Shown here piece after piece: positions 12,165-23,532 of a stretch of 64,000 bases of DNA. Under the pieces are notes generated by a model. That model saw nothing but the letters and a program-made list of their open reading frames with translations, searched no databases and was not told the origin of the DNA. Position numbers and translations under genes: made by a program. Each line of letters opens with the position of its first letter. Positions within the stretch are counted from its first letter, which is position 1. This stretch comes from Lutraria lutraria. Lineage: Eukaryota; Mollusca; Bivalvia; Venerida; Mactridae. The stretch covers positions 2,168,819 to 2,232,818 of the forward strand of contig OZ026847.1 of assembly GCA_964023205.1 (NCBI GenBank), given 5' to 3'.

Positions 12165-12545
12165 TCAGTCAGATTTCCCGGCCGGTGGCCGTAGACCGGT
12201 GGTAATCGGTGGTGTGAGCGATGTCCCCCAACATCGGTCCTCATCGGTCAAGTAGTCCTTAACACATCTGGCATCGGGCATACCCCCGCCGATGATCGTA
12301 CGGCGAGTGACTTCAGAGGGAAACATTTTTTTGACCGGCGTGGCACTGATTACCGGTCGGACATCGAGCGGAGATAGGACAGTCTTCACCGATTATCCTG
12401 CAATGCTCGGCCGGTGGCCGGACGTTGAATCGGACATCGTACGATTATTGGCCGGCCTCTTACAGACATTGCTGGATGCCAGGGTGATAGTCGGCCGAAG
12501 TAACTTGAATTCCCATGGCCGATGACGATTCTTTCTGACAAGTAG

Positions 12546-12552
12546 TATAAAA
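12546..12552 (+). promoter_or_regulatory. TATA box of the Harbinger-like gene
   Basis: TATAAAA lies about 40 bases upstream of the ATG at 12587, a plausible core promoter spacing with a short 5' leader. Confidence 0.45.
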
Positions 12553-12586
12553 TGACCACCCTACCTAGCATGGTCAATCAACCACA

Positions 12587-12985
12587 ATGGCTTTGGCACC
12601 GAGACATCTGAAATTGACCATGCTGCAGCAACAACTCGCACAAGCCCGGCTCCAACATGACGTTATCTTGGCGGCGTTGTTAGAAGAAGTAGAACGAGAG
12701 CGACAAAGAGCCCCATGACGAAGAAGAAGTTGGTGGGTCCGAGACTGGATCTTGAGAAGAGCCCTGTTTGGGCAGTACGAAACTTTTATGAGGGAACTTG
12801 AAGCGGAGCATTCGTCAGACTTCAAGTCTTTCCCAGGGGCTTGGAGAGACAACGCTGTCATGCAAAACGTGCAGGCAGAAGGCCGCGGACCAAGGACCAC
12901 TGCGGCTGGCAATGAGCAGAGGGCCTATCTCAAGAATTACTTTAATAGTCCTGCAGGAAGTGTCCCCTGGCGGGTTTTGCCATAG
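12587..12985 (+). pseudogene. PIF/Harbinger transposase, catalytic core deleted
   Basis: One frame of 133 codons, stop included, runs from ATG 12587 to TAG 12985 with a single internal stop (TGA at codon 44, 12716-12718). The N-terminal half begins MALAPRHLKLTMLQQQLAQA and, after the stop, has RRRSWWVRDWILRRALFGQY and FMRELEAEHSSDFKSF, the conserved start of animal HARBI1-like transposases. It then jumps to a short linker and LKNYFNSPAGSVPW, the conserved extreme C-terminus of those proteins. Everything between, including the DDE catalytic domain of roughly 250 residues, is missing. The junction preserves the frame. The TGA sits in an arginine-rich run and is one CpG transition from CGA. Family recognition is from memory; loss of the core is inferred from the expected length of about 350-400 residues. 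Confidence 0.78.
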
Positions 12986-13106
12986 ACAATTGACTTTTGT
13001 ATTACATTCATGCTTGTGATAGACAATTGACTCATTCATATCTTTGCCTTCTCACATGTGTACAAATATGTTGTTTGTAAGATTTCATGAAGATGTTTTA
13101 CATTGA

Positions 13107-13130
13107 AATAAAAAAGAGTTGTTTAATAAA
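13107..13130 (+). promoter_or_regulatory. Two poly-A signals
   Basis: AATAAA occurs at 13107-13112 and 13125-13130, about 120-145 bases after the stop of the Harbinger-like frame, and would end its transcript. Confidence 0.5.
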
Positions 13131-13640
13131 TATAAAACATTCCTTGCTGTCTTTGTGCGGTCTTGGCATTGTTGTTGTCTGCTGAATGAATATTGTACAT
13201 GCGAAATATGACGTGCATATAAAGGCCCAGCGATGCATCGCTAATCATCGACCGATGTTCGAACGGTAATTAGCCGATGTATATTACATCGCTCATACAT
13301 TGGTGAACATCGTTCGGACATCAGTCGACTATGGGCCAATGTTTGGTTGTACATCGACCGATGATCGGCCGATGTCTGTTGCCCACCACTCACCCCTGAT
13401 GACCTCAGATTCAACGGACACTGGACGATGCTGGGCCATACATCGGCCGATGTGTTAATGGGTTGCCGATGAGGAGCGATGTTGGGCATCGGTGGAGACA
13501 TCGCTGATTTTTAACTACAACTTATATTCTCCCGATGACCCCCACCGATTCGCCTGATGGCCTCAGCCACCGTCCGATTACTATGGGTGTCCGGCCGGCA
13601 ACCACGCCATTTTTACAACGCATCGGTTGCCCATTGTATA

Positions 13641-15502
13641 TCCCTTCGCTGGATAATGTGACTGATACTTTAGTAGGACTATATCCGTCATTCAATATAA
13701 TAATCGGTGTACATTGGCTTCAAAATACTGTTGTATATTTTGAACAGTCCATTGAAAATACCCCGCATTTCTGGGAATTTTAAAATTGTTTATATTCTAG
13801 CCTTTCCATTCGTCCACTCAAACCCCCCCCCACGCCAATCGTACACGTATGTTGATAAAATAATAATTCACCGAACCTCCGAGGGGCTACCGGGGGGATA
13901 AAACATATTTTTGTGTAGTTTATTTTTGGTTGCACTACCATGTGCCTTTTAATGAGAGCCCTGTTGCTTACATACGTGATTGTACCGAACTTATTGATGG
14001 TTTCTATTCGCCATGTTGATTATAATGTATTTTTATGCAGTTAGGTGCAGCGGTAGGTCAGGTCTTTGTTTGTCCGCGTCATAAGGTAGAATACTATTGG
14101 CATGTTGCAATTCTTTGAAATTCAGCCATACTTCAATTTGGATGTTGCAGTCAATTTTGGTAGATCAAATTTATTACTCGTAGCATGTAATGTCCGCCTA
14201 AGCAACGAACAAAATACATTTCTGTGGTTAAAGAAAGTATGAATGAAAAAAGTACACATAAAAGAGGATAACACCAAAATACAGAAATAGACAAAAAAAA
14301 TATGTGATGTTTGTTTTCGACAGTAAAAACATGATATACCAATTCAATACGTTGAGAATATATTTCTTTGAAATGGTATGGATTAACAAACATTTCTGCG
14401 CATATTGCACGGACTTGAAATGCACAAATACACACAAAGGATTCCATTCGATATGACATTGTGCATTCGTGTTTCACAAAAGCACAAGGAAATGATTACC
14501 ACAAAGCAACAAAAACTGTTCCAAATTACCGCATAATTTTCAGCGATATTTGGTGGAATTTAGTCATTGGATTGCCTTTGCCCCTTGAAACCGAATGTCA
14601 AAACAACCCATTTCTTTCAATTGGAACAGTCGGCTTTTAAGACTGTGCCGTCTTGGCTTAAAGGAAAAAAACAATTTAACACAAACCAGCTCAGACGCTT
14701 AAAGCCTTATAGCTGCATGGTGTTAACACTGTTTAATTAATGTCTCTTACTGCGTGCTCTAGTCTGGGATTATCCGTGATAAGGCTTTTGTATTCCACAG
14801 CTATGGTGTCTCTATAAATTGTCAAAAGGATGTGACATGTCAGGCAGGATATGATTTAAGCATGCTCGAGGGATGTGTGCGGGTATGTGAATGAGAGCGT
14901 ATAATTATGCATGTGTGAGGATGCGTTTTGTTGTCACGTGACAAAATACAATATCATATTTTTTGCATATGTTTGTAACCAGATACATTATGTATACGTT
15001 CTGTTCTGTTAGATAGACAAATACGTACATTTGCATATACATATAAAGCAGTCTTGATTGGCTTTGGAACTACAGGTATTTCAGTCTATACATTCTGTTT
15101 AAGTCTTAGTTTAAAAGCAGTTTGATATAATTCGGACTGTCTAATTGGACGATTTTGGTAAGACTCTTGCTTTATTATTTGAATTTCTATCGTCCTCAAT
15201 TTAAAACACGCATGGTTGTATCGCTGACAGTCAAAACAGACCAGGTGATTGGTTAAGACTTATGCTAAATGAATATACGAAACATAATATGACACGAGTG
15301 ATGAGACAGCTAACGTTTCAAACCTAAAAAATAATGCCTTCCAACTTAAAAAAGAAATATTCATAAAGGAAAGAAATGATCATAATTCGCTTAAAGAAAG
15401 AAATAAACTAAGACATAGACGAACTCAAAAATGAGAAATTAATGCGGATTTAACAACATTAACAGAAAGAATTAAAGTAAATCTATCTGATATAAAAAGC
15501 CT
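13641..15502. other. Non-coding; possible regulatory patch at 14560-14850
   Basis: No gene recognised. Around 14560-14850 the sequence is less simple than its surroundings and carries GGATTATCC (14767-14775, two overlapping Otx/bicoid-type GGATTA cores), TTTAATTAAT, and the palindrome TGACATGTCA (14833-14842, paired MEIS/TGIF-type TGACA sites). Whether it is a conserved element cannot be judged without alignment. Confidence 0.3.
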
Positions 15503-15729
15503 CACCCATTGGCCCAGTGGTCAGTACGCTAGAATCCGGGTTTGAATTCAAGTAGCGACAGGACATACCCTTGTCAAAAATGTCGATTTTCTTCTTATGC
15601 AGAGAAGTGGCCGTCTCCTAGTGGAAGAGTATCTTAGCAACGGTGAGAATACGGTCCAAGAAGACTAGTTTGTTGAGCAACCGCCGTATACTGAAATATC
15701 GTTGGAGACTGGCGTTAAACAAACTAAAT
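15503..15729 (+). mobile_element. tRNA-derived SINE (family B)
   Basis: Head: CCCATTGGCCCAGTGGTCAG (A-box region) and GGGTTTGAATTCAAGTAGCG (B-box region), followed by GCGACAGGACATACCCTTGTC, which in its first 20 bases matches the GCGACAGGTCATACCCTT segment at 45481. Body: AGAAGTGGCCGTCTCCTAG; end: CCGCCGTATACTGAAATATC and GGCGTTAAACAAACTAAA, parallel to the copy at 44222. A full-length, diverged copy. Confidence 0.8.
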
Positions 15730-15798
15730 CTATTGAAATCCATGTTGTACTATACGTACCATCACTCCCTGGAGATATTGACCTCAATTTTAGGGATT

Positions 15799-16221
15799 AG
15801 GGATTGGTATTGCGGGAAATTTCGTATCGCGATATACTGCGATACGCAACAATGTATTACAATACGTATTGCGATATACTGGGAGTTTAAAACTTTTGAT
15901 TTATTAAGTATTCAAGCTTGGATGAAAGAAATGAAAATATCAGTGACTAGAATGAAACTTCATGCTGCATAGTACACAACAATTGTATATATAAACCTCT
16001 CTTGGAGCACGGCAATAAACAGTCCTAACACAGTTACGCAAATAAAATATTTCTAATTGTTTTCCGAATTTGGCTACATCTGATACAATACAAGTCGATG
16101 TAGTCACTATCAATTTTACTTTAAGAATACCACGATACAGGATGGAACCGTACCGCTACGTATTGCGTTTGGAACGAATTGCAATATACCGGTATACCGG
16201 TATTATCGCGCATCACTACTT
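15799..16221. mobile_element. TIR element rich in TATCGCGATA words
   Basis: The left part has TAGGGATTGGTATTGCGG then CGTATCGCGATATACTGCGA and GTATTGCGATATACTGGG. The right part has CCACGATACAGG, GCAATATACCGGTATACCGG and ends TTATCGCGCATCACTA, which read in reverse (TAGTGATGCGCGATAA) resembles the left end. The middle is AT-rich and non-coding. This looks like a hAT-type MITE; termini and target duplication were not resolved. Confidence 0.5.
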
Positions 16222-18188
16222 AATTTCCGTCAGTATGAAGCTCAAAACGTGTCAGTTACTCTACATTATATGGAATATCTTCTGGTGATACTTTCTGTTA
16301 CCAGTTATTAGATGTACACTTTGCTGAATAGATTTGTTGAATTATTATTTTATTTTGTGCCGTACTGCACGCTATCGAATGCTTCCTAATTTTGAAGAAC
16401 ATATTAAGTTTAGTCTGCAACATAAATGCGTTTTGGGATATAAAAGCAACGTATTGAATTTCGGTTTTGTATTAAAATACTTTTATTAAAACAACCACAG
16501 ACATACTCGTAGTGTTATGATACATTCATATGTGTTTGGCATTTAAGGTTTCTACCGGGCGAAGTATTTCTAATCCAGATAGGCGTATTAAAATGAGTGA
16601 AGTCGACCAAATGCCAAATAAGACGTAAAAACAAAAAGTGGTAGAATGCTAAATTCACAATACAATTTGTCATCAGTCCAGTTAAAGTTTATTTGTATAT
16701 ATCCGAAGAACCGCTATTTAGTTCATCTATAAATATTCATGCCCAGGGAAAAGCTATGTTACTTGTTAAATGTTCATATACGCAAAACTGAGGCCACATG
16801 TTCATGAGGGATTTTCTGGACAGGTTTCCCGCTGAGTACGGTGTAATTCATTAAAATGTTTGGCAATATTCGTCCGAACAGCAACGAAAGAATGAGAGCA
16901 TTTATAAGTCACTTTGGACAAATAACATTTTCATGTTGTTCAATTACTTGAATGTATTGTATGTTCGTGTGTAACCATATTGTATATGTATTTGTAATAT
17001 ATTTTGACAAATGTTTCAATATTTCAATGTTTGTGTTATTTATGCATATTATGTTTTTTTTCCAGTAAACATTTATACCCGCTTAATGTTGTTACAGCCA
17101 ATATGTTCGTAGTGATTGTTTATTTGACGACAAATATGTTTTATAAATATGTTTTTGTCAATACATATTTTGACTTGACTGTAACTTGTTTACATAACGT
17201 ATGAAAGGCTTAAATGTTGGCTTGATGCCAAACATTTCAAGCATTTAATCCATTCAGTATTGTTCAGTGACTAAATTGATAAGGTAAAGCTGAAATATGG
17301 CCCGCGGGTGTTTCTTACACGACGATGAGTGTCAATATAGCGTAGTCTGAAGTAGACACGGACTTGGGGGCTTTATATAGGCGCAACAACTTAACATAGT
17401 ATACGTACGGGAGTGTTGTACGGTTGCTTGTAGCATAAGTAACATTAATTGAATGGATAGGTTATTTATATAATAAAAGTACACCGCTCCCCGGGATACG
17501 AATTATAATTGGATTTTTGTATACCATGAATGTGACTCGTAGGAAAGACAAAACATTGTTTAGATCTATATGCTTGTTTTAAATGTTAAACAGAAGGCGG
17601 TAGGCTTCAGGGAATGGGATGATCCTTTCTTTGTGGATACTTATCTGAACAAATGTATTGTGTTATAATATGTTTGAACATTTTGAGGAGTGTTGCATTC
17701 TCATGTGGGCAAATATAATTCAGCATCGAAATTCGAACCACTTTAAAAATGGCAACAACCGAAGAAATTGTGTTGACATTAAAAAAAAACGTGAAAAAAA
17801 CTCTCTCGTAAATACAGCACAGAGCATAGTTCTAGAAAATCGGAAATCGACTAAAGAAGCCATACACATATTTAACTTAATTTAGTTTACCATGGTCCAA
17901 TTTGTAACAAGAACACATTAATTAGGCTTCAGGGATTATTTTGTGAGATGTAAACGAATCGAAAATACGAGATGTGGATAATGGATAGCCTCCAATGGAT
18001 AAGATATATCAGTATTTCATGTATACTTACTGATCTAATGTTTTATCATGATGTTGACGATAGTTACAAGTTGATTTCTAATTTGTCCAGATTTCCCTTC
18101 ATTTCTACATGTACGAGTAGTATGCTTTAAATTTCTGAGTGCAACAACATAATCAAAAGATTGTACAGTAAATCACTTAAAATCGGAC
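16222..18188. other. No recognisable feature
   Basis: AT-rich DNA. Short open frames (66-75 codons) have no recognisable motif. Confidence 0.5.
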
Positions 18189-18305
18189 CCATTGCTGACT
18201 TAGCCGAATGTGTCACGGAAAGTGTTAGTCTTGCCCGGGGTTCGAATTCACAAGCACTTGATCAGTAGACCAGCGCTCTAATCACTGAGATAACCGGACA
18301 GGCTA
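18189..18305 (-). mobile_element. tRNA-derived SINE (family A), copy 1
   Basis: On the minus strand: CCGGTTATCTCAGTGATTAG (A-box), GAGCGCTGGTCTACTGATC, TTCGAACCCCGGGCAAGAC (B-box), then ACACTTTCCGTGACACA. The same order appears at 27768 and 61764. The arms of a T stem are not complementary, so it is not a functional tRNA gene. Confidence 0.8.
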
Positions 18306-19399
18306 AATTATATTTGTAGCCTTGAACTCTTTGCAAACATCGTAACGGTTGTCTTTAAAACGTTTCAGTGCGGTACTAAATATATATATAATGTCTTTGT
18401 ACTTGTTCTGTTTGTAATATTAGTCCTCAGTGTGTACTCGAAAGTTGAATTAACGGTAGACTTCGGATGTTCAAATATATTACACACATATGGTCATTTA
18501 GTCTCACTTGTAGCGATTAAGCAGGTATGGTTTCCTCTTTAAAATTGATAGTTGGTCGAGACACAACGCACTTATTGAAATATCCTACCTTGTTATTTTA
18601 GCAATTTTGACAAAACGACAACAAAAACAACACATTTCCTTCTATATTCCATCATATAGTTTTTTAAATGCGATCACACTAAGCTAAACATGCTTCCCTT
18701 CCAACCTACTGTTAAAGGTTAATGCTGCGTAATCACATACCAACATGTTTAAGGTTGCATGTGATTGTAACCTCAATATCATGTTTGATACCAACAATAA
18801 GTTTACGATGCGCGACTCTATTTTACTTCGATCAGGTTATTTACAAATGGCAAAATACAAGATGGATGCAAAGTATGAAATGCGAGTGAGCTTTTCTACA
18901 ATATCAGTTTCATTGTCATTCTGCACTCTGTGTCTGAACAAAAACTTTAAGCCAGAGTGTAACGATTATGTAATATAATCCTAAGTAAGTCTGCAGGTTC
19001 GTCTTTGATACGACATTAAAATACAATTTGTTCTAAGAGGAGCATGTAACAGCAAAGAATTGTGCAGTAACCATGTGCCAGGAAAGTTTAAATAACATTC
19101 TATCCGCGAAAGTGTGTTCATTATTTTCTATAGAAGCAGCCGTAAAATGTTCGTAAATCCAGACTAATTGACAATCCGTGTAATTATAGACCCTCCAAAT
19201 GGTTTCAAGTGGGTTCATGCGAGACATCACATTACAGGATGCCGCCTGAAATTTAAAGGTGTTTCATTCGTGTAAGAGGTTTGTTAACCCTGTCTTTGAG
19301 TTTGTCTCGCTGGTGCGCTGATAACGATTACTACGTACACCATTTTATTTATTTATTTGTTGCTTAACGTTCCATTCGACAGCTATGATAATTTAAAAG
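18306..19399. other. No recognisable feature
   Basis: AT-rich DNA. Frames of 77 and 65 codons have no recognisable motif. Confidence 0.5.
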
Positions 19400-19412
19400 C
19401 CCCCCCCCCCCC
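19400..19412. repeat. 13-base C run
   Basis: Thirteen C in a row, 12 bases before the 26-bp array. Confidence 0.9.
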
Positions 19413-19424
19413 GAGATAAGTGGA

Positions 19425-19710
19425 AATGTAGCACAAGAGAACCGGACATTAATGTAGCACAAGAGAACCGGACATTAATGTAGCACAAGAGAACCGGACA
19501 TTAATGTAGCACAAGAGAACCGGACATTAATGTAGCACAAGAGAACCGGACATTAATGTAGCACAAGAGAACCGGACATTAATGTAGCACAAGAGAACCG
19601 GACATTAATGTAGCACAAGAGAACCGGACATTAATGTAGCACAAGAGAACCGGACATTAATGTAGCACAAGAGAACCGGACATTAATGTAGCACAAGAGA
19701 ACCGGACATT
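19425..19710. repeat. Tandem array, 26-bp unit, exactly 11 copies
   Basis: The unit is AATGTAGCACAAGAGAACCG plus GACATT. 286 bp equals 11 x 26; no substitution was noticed between copies. The lack of divergence implies very recent amplification or strong homogenisation. Confidence 0.97.
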
Positions 19711-19829
19711 TATATCCCTACTATTTTCGTAAAGTTTTTTCTCGTTCTTTATTGTGCCCGTTGTAAAGCAATGATAAATTCCTTGCTCTTTTGATTTCAT
19801 AAACACAGTCCTCGATAGTTAGGGTAGGG

Positions 19830-19943
19830 GTACAGTGAAAAAAGCATCCCAGAAATATTGGAAGGCATAGCCGAGATTCGAACCATTGACCCTTCTATTA
19901 GCAGTCCAGCGCATCACCACTAGACCACCGATCCGATCTACCC
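19830..19943 (-). mobile_element. tRNA-derived SINE (family C), copy 1
   Basis: On the minus strand: GATCGGTGGTCTAGTGGTGA (A-box), GCGCTGGACTGC, TGGTTCGAATCTCGGCTATG (B-box) and CCAATATTTCTGGGATGC. The head matches the copy at 39640. No intact cloverleaf. Confidence 0.75.
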
Positions 19944-20200
19944 TAGCAGAAACCAGGATAAACTGTTGGATGCGATGTTAAAACAATTGATAACATAAAT
20001 AATATTGAAAACTATTAAATGTAAAACCATTTTATAATACAGACATGCAAAATCTTAGTAGATCTACAGGATACTATTTTTGTCCCCCTTTTTGTGTATG
20101 TTGCTTCGTATTGAGTGGGCTTTTGATGGACGGGTTTTAAGGAAGATGTAACTTTTAAAATTTAATATTTTTTCTATGAATCCGTTTCTTATATATAATT

Positions 20201-20651
20201 AGAGCTGGGTATCGGTCCTTAAAAGCGTATCACGATATATCACAATATTTCATGCTGTATCGCGATACATATCGCGATATATATAAATGGTAAATTTACA
20301 GAAAAACATTACCATTTAACATTTATATAATGCCTTGGGTTATAATACAGACAATAGCTCACAGTGTACATTTCAAATAATTTGTTCTGTTTTAGCAGTG
20401 TTGAAACTATTAATGCATGTATAAATATAAATATGTATGTGTTCACAGTTAATAATATTACAAGATTGACTAGCATTTAGAAATAAATAACACTTTACCA
20501 CAATGTATGAACTTTTTTTACAATAATAAACATAAAATTCAGTTATTTAAGCTTAACCCGATATATCGGTATGCTGAAAAAATATTGTGATATTTATATT
20601 GTCTAGCTGATATCGCGATATACCGATAAACCGATAAAACCTCCCAGCTCT
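20201..20651. mobile_element. TIR element with AGAGCTGGG ends
   Basis: The perfect inverted ends AGAGCTGGG (20201-20209) and CCCAGCTCT (20643-20651) enclose 451 bp. Next to each end lie TATCGCGATA-type words (ATCGCGATACATATCGCGAT on the left; ATATCGCGATATACCG and ACCGATAAACCGATAAAACC on the right) while the centre is plain AT-rich DNA. The layout fits a hAT-type MITE. A clean 8-bp target duplication could not be demonstrated. Confidence 0.65.
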
Positions 20652-20910
20652 ATCTATGATATAGCTTGACTATGTGATTAGAGCCGTGACGACATTATTC
20701 TTTTAAAGATGGCCTAACTGTGCTTTCTATTATTTCGTAAAAGATTTTCTACAAGGCGATCATAATTTTAAACAGGCGATATGCACAGACCAGGGATGGC
20801 TGACAATTTAATTAAACACAAATCTACAAAATATTTGTTTTGCCTATTTGCCATTTCACTGAAGCAATGTGCATTACCGTTAAAAAACAGAATAATAGAC
20901 AACCAATTTC

Positions 20911-23532
20911 AACAGCGTATATAACGTTCTTTGTCCTTGATGTTTGTATTTAGGATCAGAGTACAATCTTACAACAGCATATATAACGTTCTTTGTCCTT
21001 GATGTTTGTATTTAGGATCAGAGTACAATCTTACAACAGCATATATAACGTTCTTTGTCCTTGATGTTTGTATTTAGGATCAGAGTACAATCTTACAACA
21101 GCGTATATAACGTTCTTTGTCCTTGATGTTTGTATTTAGGATCAGAGTACAATCTTACAACAGCGTATATAACGTTCTTTGTCCTTGATGTTTGTATTTA
21201 GGATCAGAGTACAATCTTACAACAGCATATATAACGTTCTTTGTCCTTGATGTTTGTATTTAGGATCAGAGTACAATCTTACAACAGCATATATAACGTT
21301 CTTTGTCCTTGATGTTTGTATTTAGGATCAGAGTACAATCTTACAACAGCATATATAACGTTCTTTGTCCTTGATGTTTGTATTTAGGATCAGAGTACAA
21401 TCTTACAACAGCGTATATAACGTTCTTTGTCCTTGATGTTTGTATTTAGGATCAGAGTACAATCTTACAACAGCATATATAACGTTCTTTGTCCTTGATG
21501 TTTGTATTTAGGATCAGAGTACAATCTTACAACAGCATATATAACGTTCTTTGTCCTTGATGTTTGTATTTAGGATCAGAGTACAATCTTACAACAGCGT
21601 ATATAACGTTCTTTGTCCTTGATGTTTGTATTTAGGATCAGAGTACAATCTTACAACAGCATATATAACGTTCTTTGTCCTTTATATTTGTATTTAGGAT
21701 CAGAGTACAATCTTACAACAGCATATATAACGTTCTTTGTCCTTGATGTTTGTATTTAGGATCAGAGTACAATCTTACAACAGCGTATATAACGTTCTTT
21801 GTCCTTGATGTTTGTATTTAGGATCAGAGTACAATCTTACAACAGCATATATAACGTTCTTTGTCCTTGATATTTGTATTTAGGATCAGAGTACAATCTT
21901 ACAACAGCATATATAACGTTCTTTGTCCTTGATGTTTGTATTTAGGATCAGAGTACAATCTTACAACAGCATATATAACGTTCTTTGTCCTTTATATTTG
22001 TATTTAGGATCAGAGTACAATCTTACAACAGCGTATATAACGTTCTTTGTCCTTGATGTTTGTATTTAGGATCAGAGTACAATCTTACAACAGCGTATAT
22101 AACGTTCTTTGTCCTTGATGTTTGTATTTAGGATCAGAGTACAATCTTACAACAGCATATATAACGTTCTTTGTCCTTGATGTTTGTATTTAGGATCAGA
22201 GTACAATCTTACAACAGCGTATATAACGTTCTTTGTCCTTGATGTTTGTATTTAGGATCAGAGTACAATCTTACAACAGCGTATATAACGTTCTTTGTCC
22301 TTGATGTTTGTATTTAGGATCAGAGTACAATCTTACAACAGCATATATAACGTTCTTTGTCCTTGATGTTTGTATTTAGGATCAGAGTACAATCTTACAA
22401 CAGCATATATAACGTTCTTTGTCCTTGATGTTTGTATTTAGGATCAGAGTACAATCTTACAACAGCGTATATAACGTTCTTTGTCCTTGATGTTTGTATT
22501 TAGGATCAGAGTACAATCTTACAACAGCATATATAACGTTCTTTGTCCTTGATGTTTGTATTTAGGATCAGAGTACAATCTTACAACAGCATATATAACG
22601 TTCTTTGTCCTTGATGTTTGTATTTAGGATCAGAGTACAATCTTACAACAGCGTATATAACGTTCTTTGTCCTTGATGTTTGTATTTAGGATCAGAGTAC
22701 AATCTTACAACAGCATATATAACGTTCTTTGTCCTTGATGTTTGTATTTAGGATCAGAGTACAATCTTACAACAGCGTATATAACGTTCTTTGTCCTTGA
22801 TGTTTGTATTTAGGATCAGAGTACAATCTTACAACAGCATATATAACGTTCTTTGTCCTTGATGTTTGTATTTAGGATCAGAGTACAATCTTACAACAGC
22901 ATATATAACGTTCTTTGTCCTTGATGTTTGTATTTAGGATCAGAGTACAATCTTACAACAGCGTATATAACGTTCTTTGTCCTTGATGTTTGTATTTAGG
23001 ATCAGAGTACAATCTTACAACAGCATATATAACGTTCTTTGTCCTTGATGTTTGTATTTAGGATCAGAGTACAATCTTACAACAGCATATATAACGTTCT
23101 TTGTCCTTGATGTTTGTATTTAGGATCAGAGTACAATCTTACAACAGCATATATAACGTTCTTTGTCCTTGATGTTTGTATTTAGGATCAGAGTACAATC
23201 TTACAACAGCGTATATAACGTTCTTTGTCCTTGATGTTTGTATTTAGGATCAGAGTACAATCTTACAACAGCGTATATAACGTTCTTTGTCCTTGATGTT
23301 TGTATTTAGGATCAGAGTACAATCTTACAACAGCGTATATAACGTTCTTTGTCCTTGATGTTTGTATTTAGGATCAGAGTACAATCTTACAACAGCATAT
23401 ATAACGTTCTTTGTCCTTGATGTTTGTATTTAGGATCAGAGTACAATCTTACAACAGCATATATAACGTTCTTTGTCCTTGATGTTTGTATTTAGGATCA
23501 GAGTACAATCTTACAACAGCGTATATAACGTT
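20911..23532. repeat. 62-bp satellite, 42 units plus 18 bases, no indels
   Basis: Each unit reads AACAGCRTATATAACGTTCT, TTGTCCTTGATGTTTGTATT, TAGGATCAGAGTACAATCTT, AC. Unit starts fall every 62 bases from 20911 to 23515. Copies are nearly identical; the main variable site is R (GCGTAT or GCATAT). Rare variants are CCTTTATATTTG near 21680 and 21990 and CCTTGATATTTG near 21868. Each unit holds one TATATAA word and one AACGTT palindrome. No spacers or open frames of note. Confidence 0.98.

Larger units (their letters stand above)
12165..13640 (+). mobile_element. Non-autonomous PIF/Harbinger element
   Basis: A GC- and CpG-rich block inside an AT-rich window. Both flanks (12165-12540 and 13225-13640) are crowded with CATCGG/CCGATG words facing both ways, including perfect CATCGGCCGATG palindromes near 13443, and with GGCCGG near each end (12180 and 13592). 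Parts of the flanks are inverted copies of each other (GCGATGTC, AACATCG, CTCATCGG, TTAACACATC recur in that order). Between them lie a TATA box, a residual transposase frame and poly-A signals. Harbinger elements normally encode a DDE nuclease and a Myb-like protein; neither is complete here. Exact termini and the expected 3-bp target duplication could not be fixed, so the limits are approximate. Confidence 0.75.

Noticed and set aside
13535..13783. 82-codon frame at the right flank of the Harbinger-like element
   Set aside because: It reads through CATCGG/CCGATG iterons and into AT-rich DNA; no domain.
20911..23532. CRISPR-like array
   Set aside because: The 62-bp units are contiguous without unique spacers, and the window is eukaryotic.
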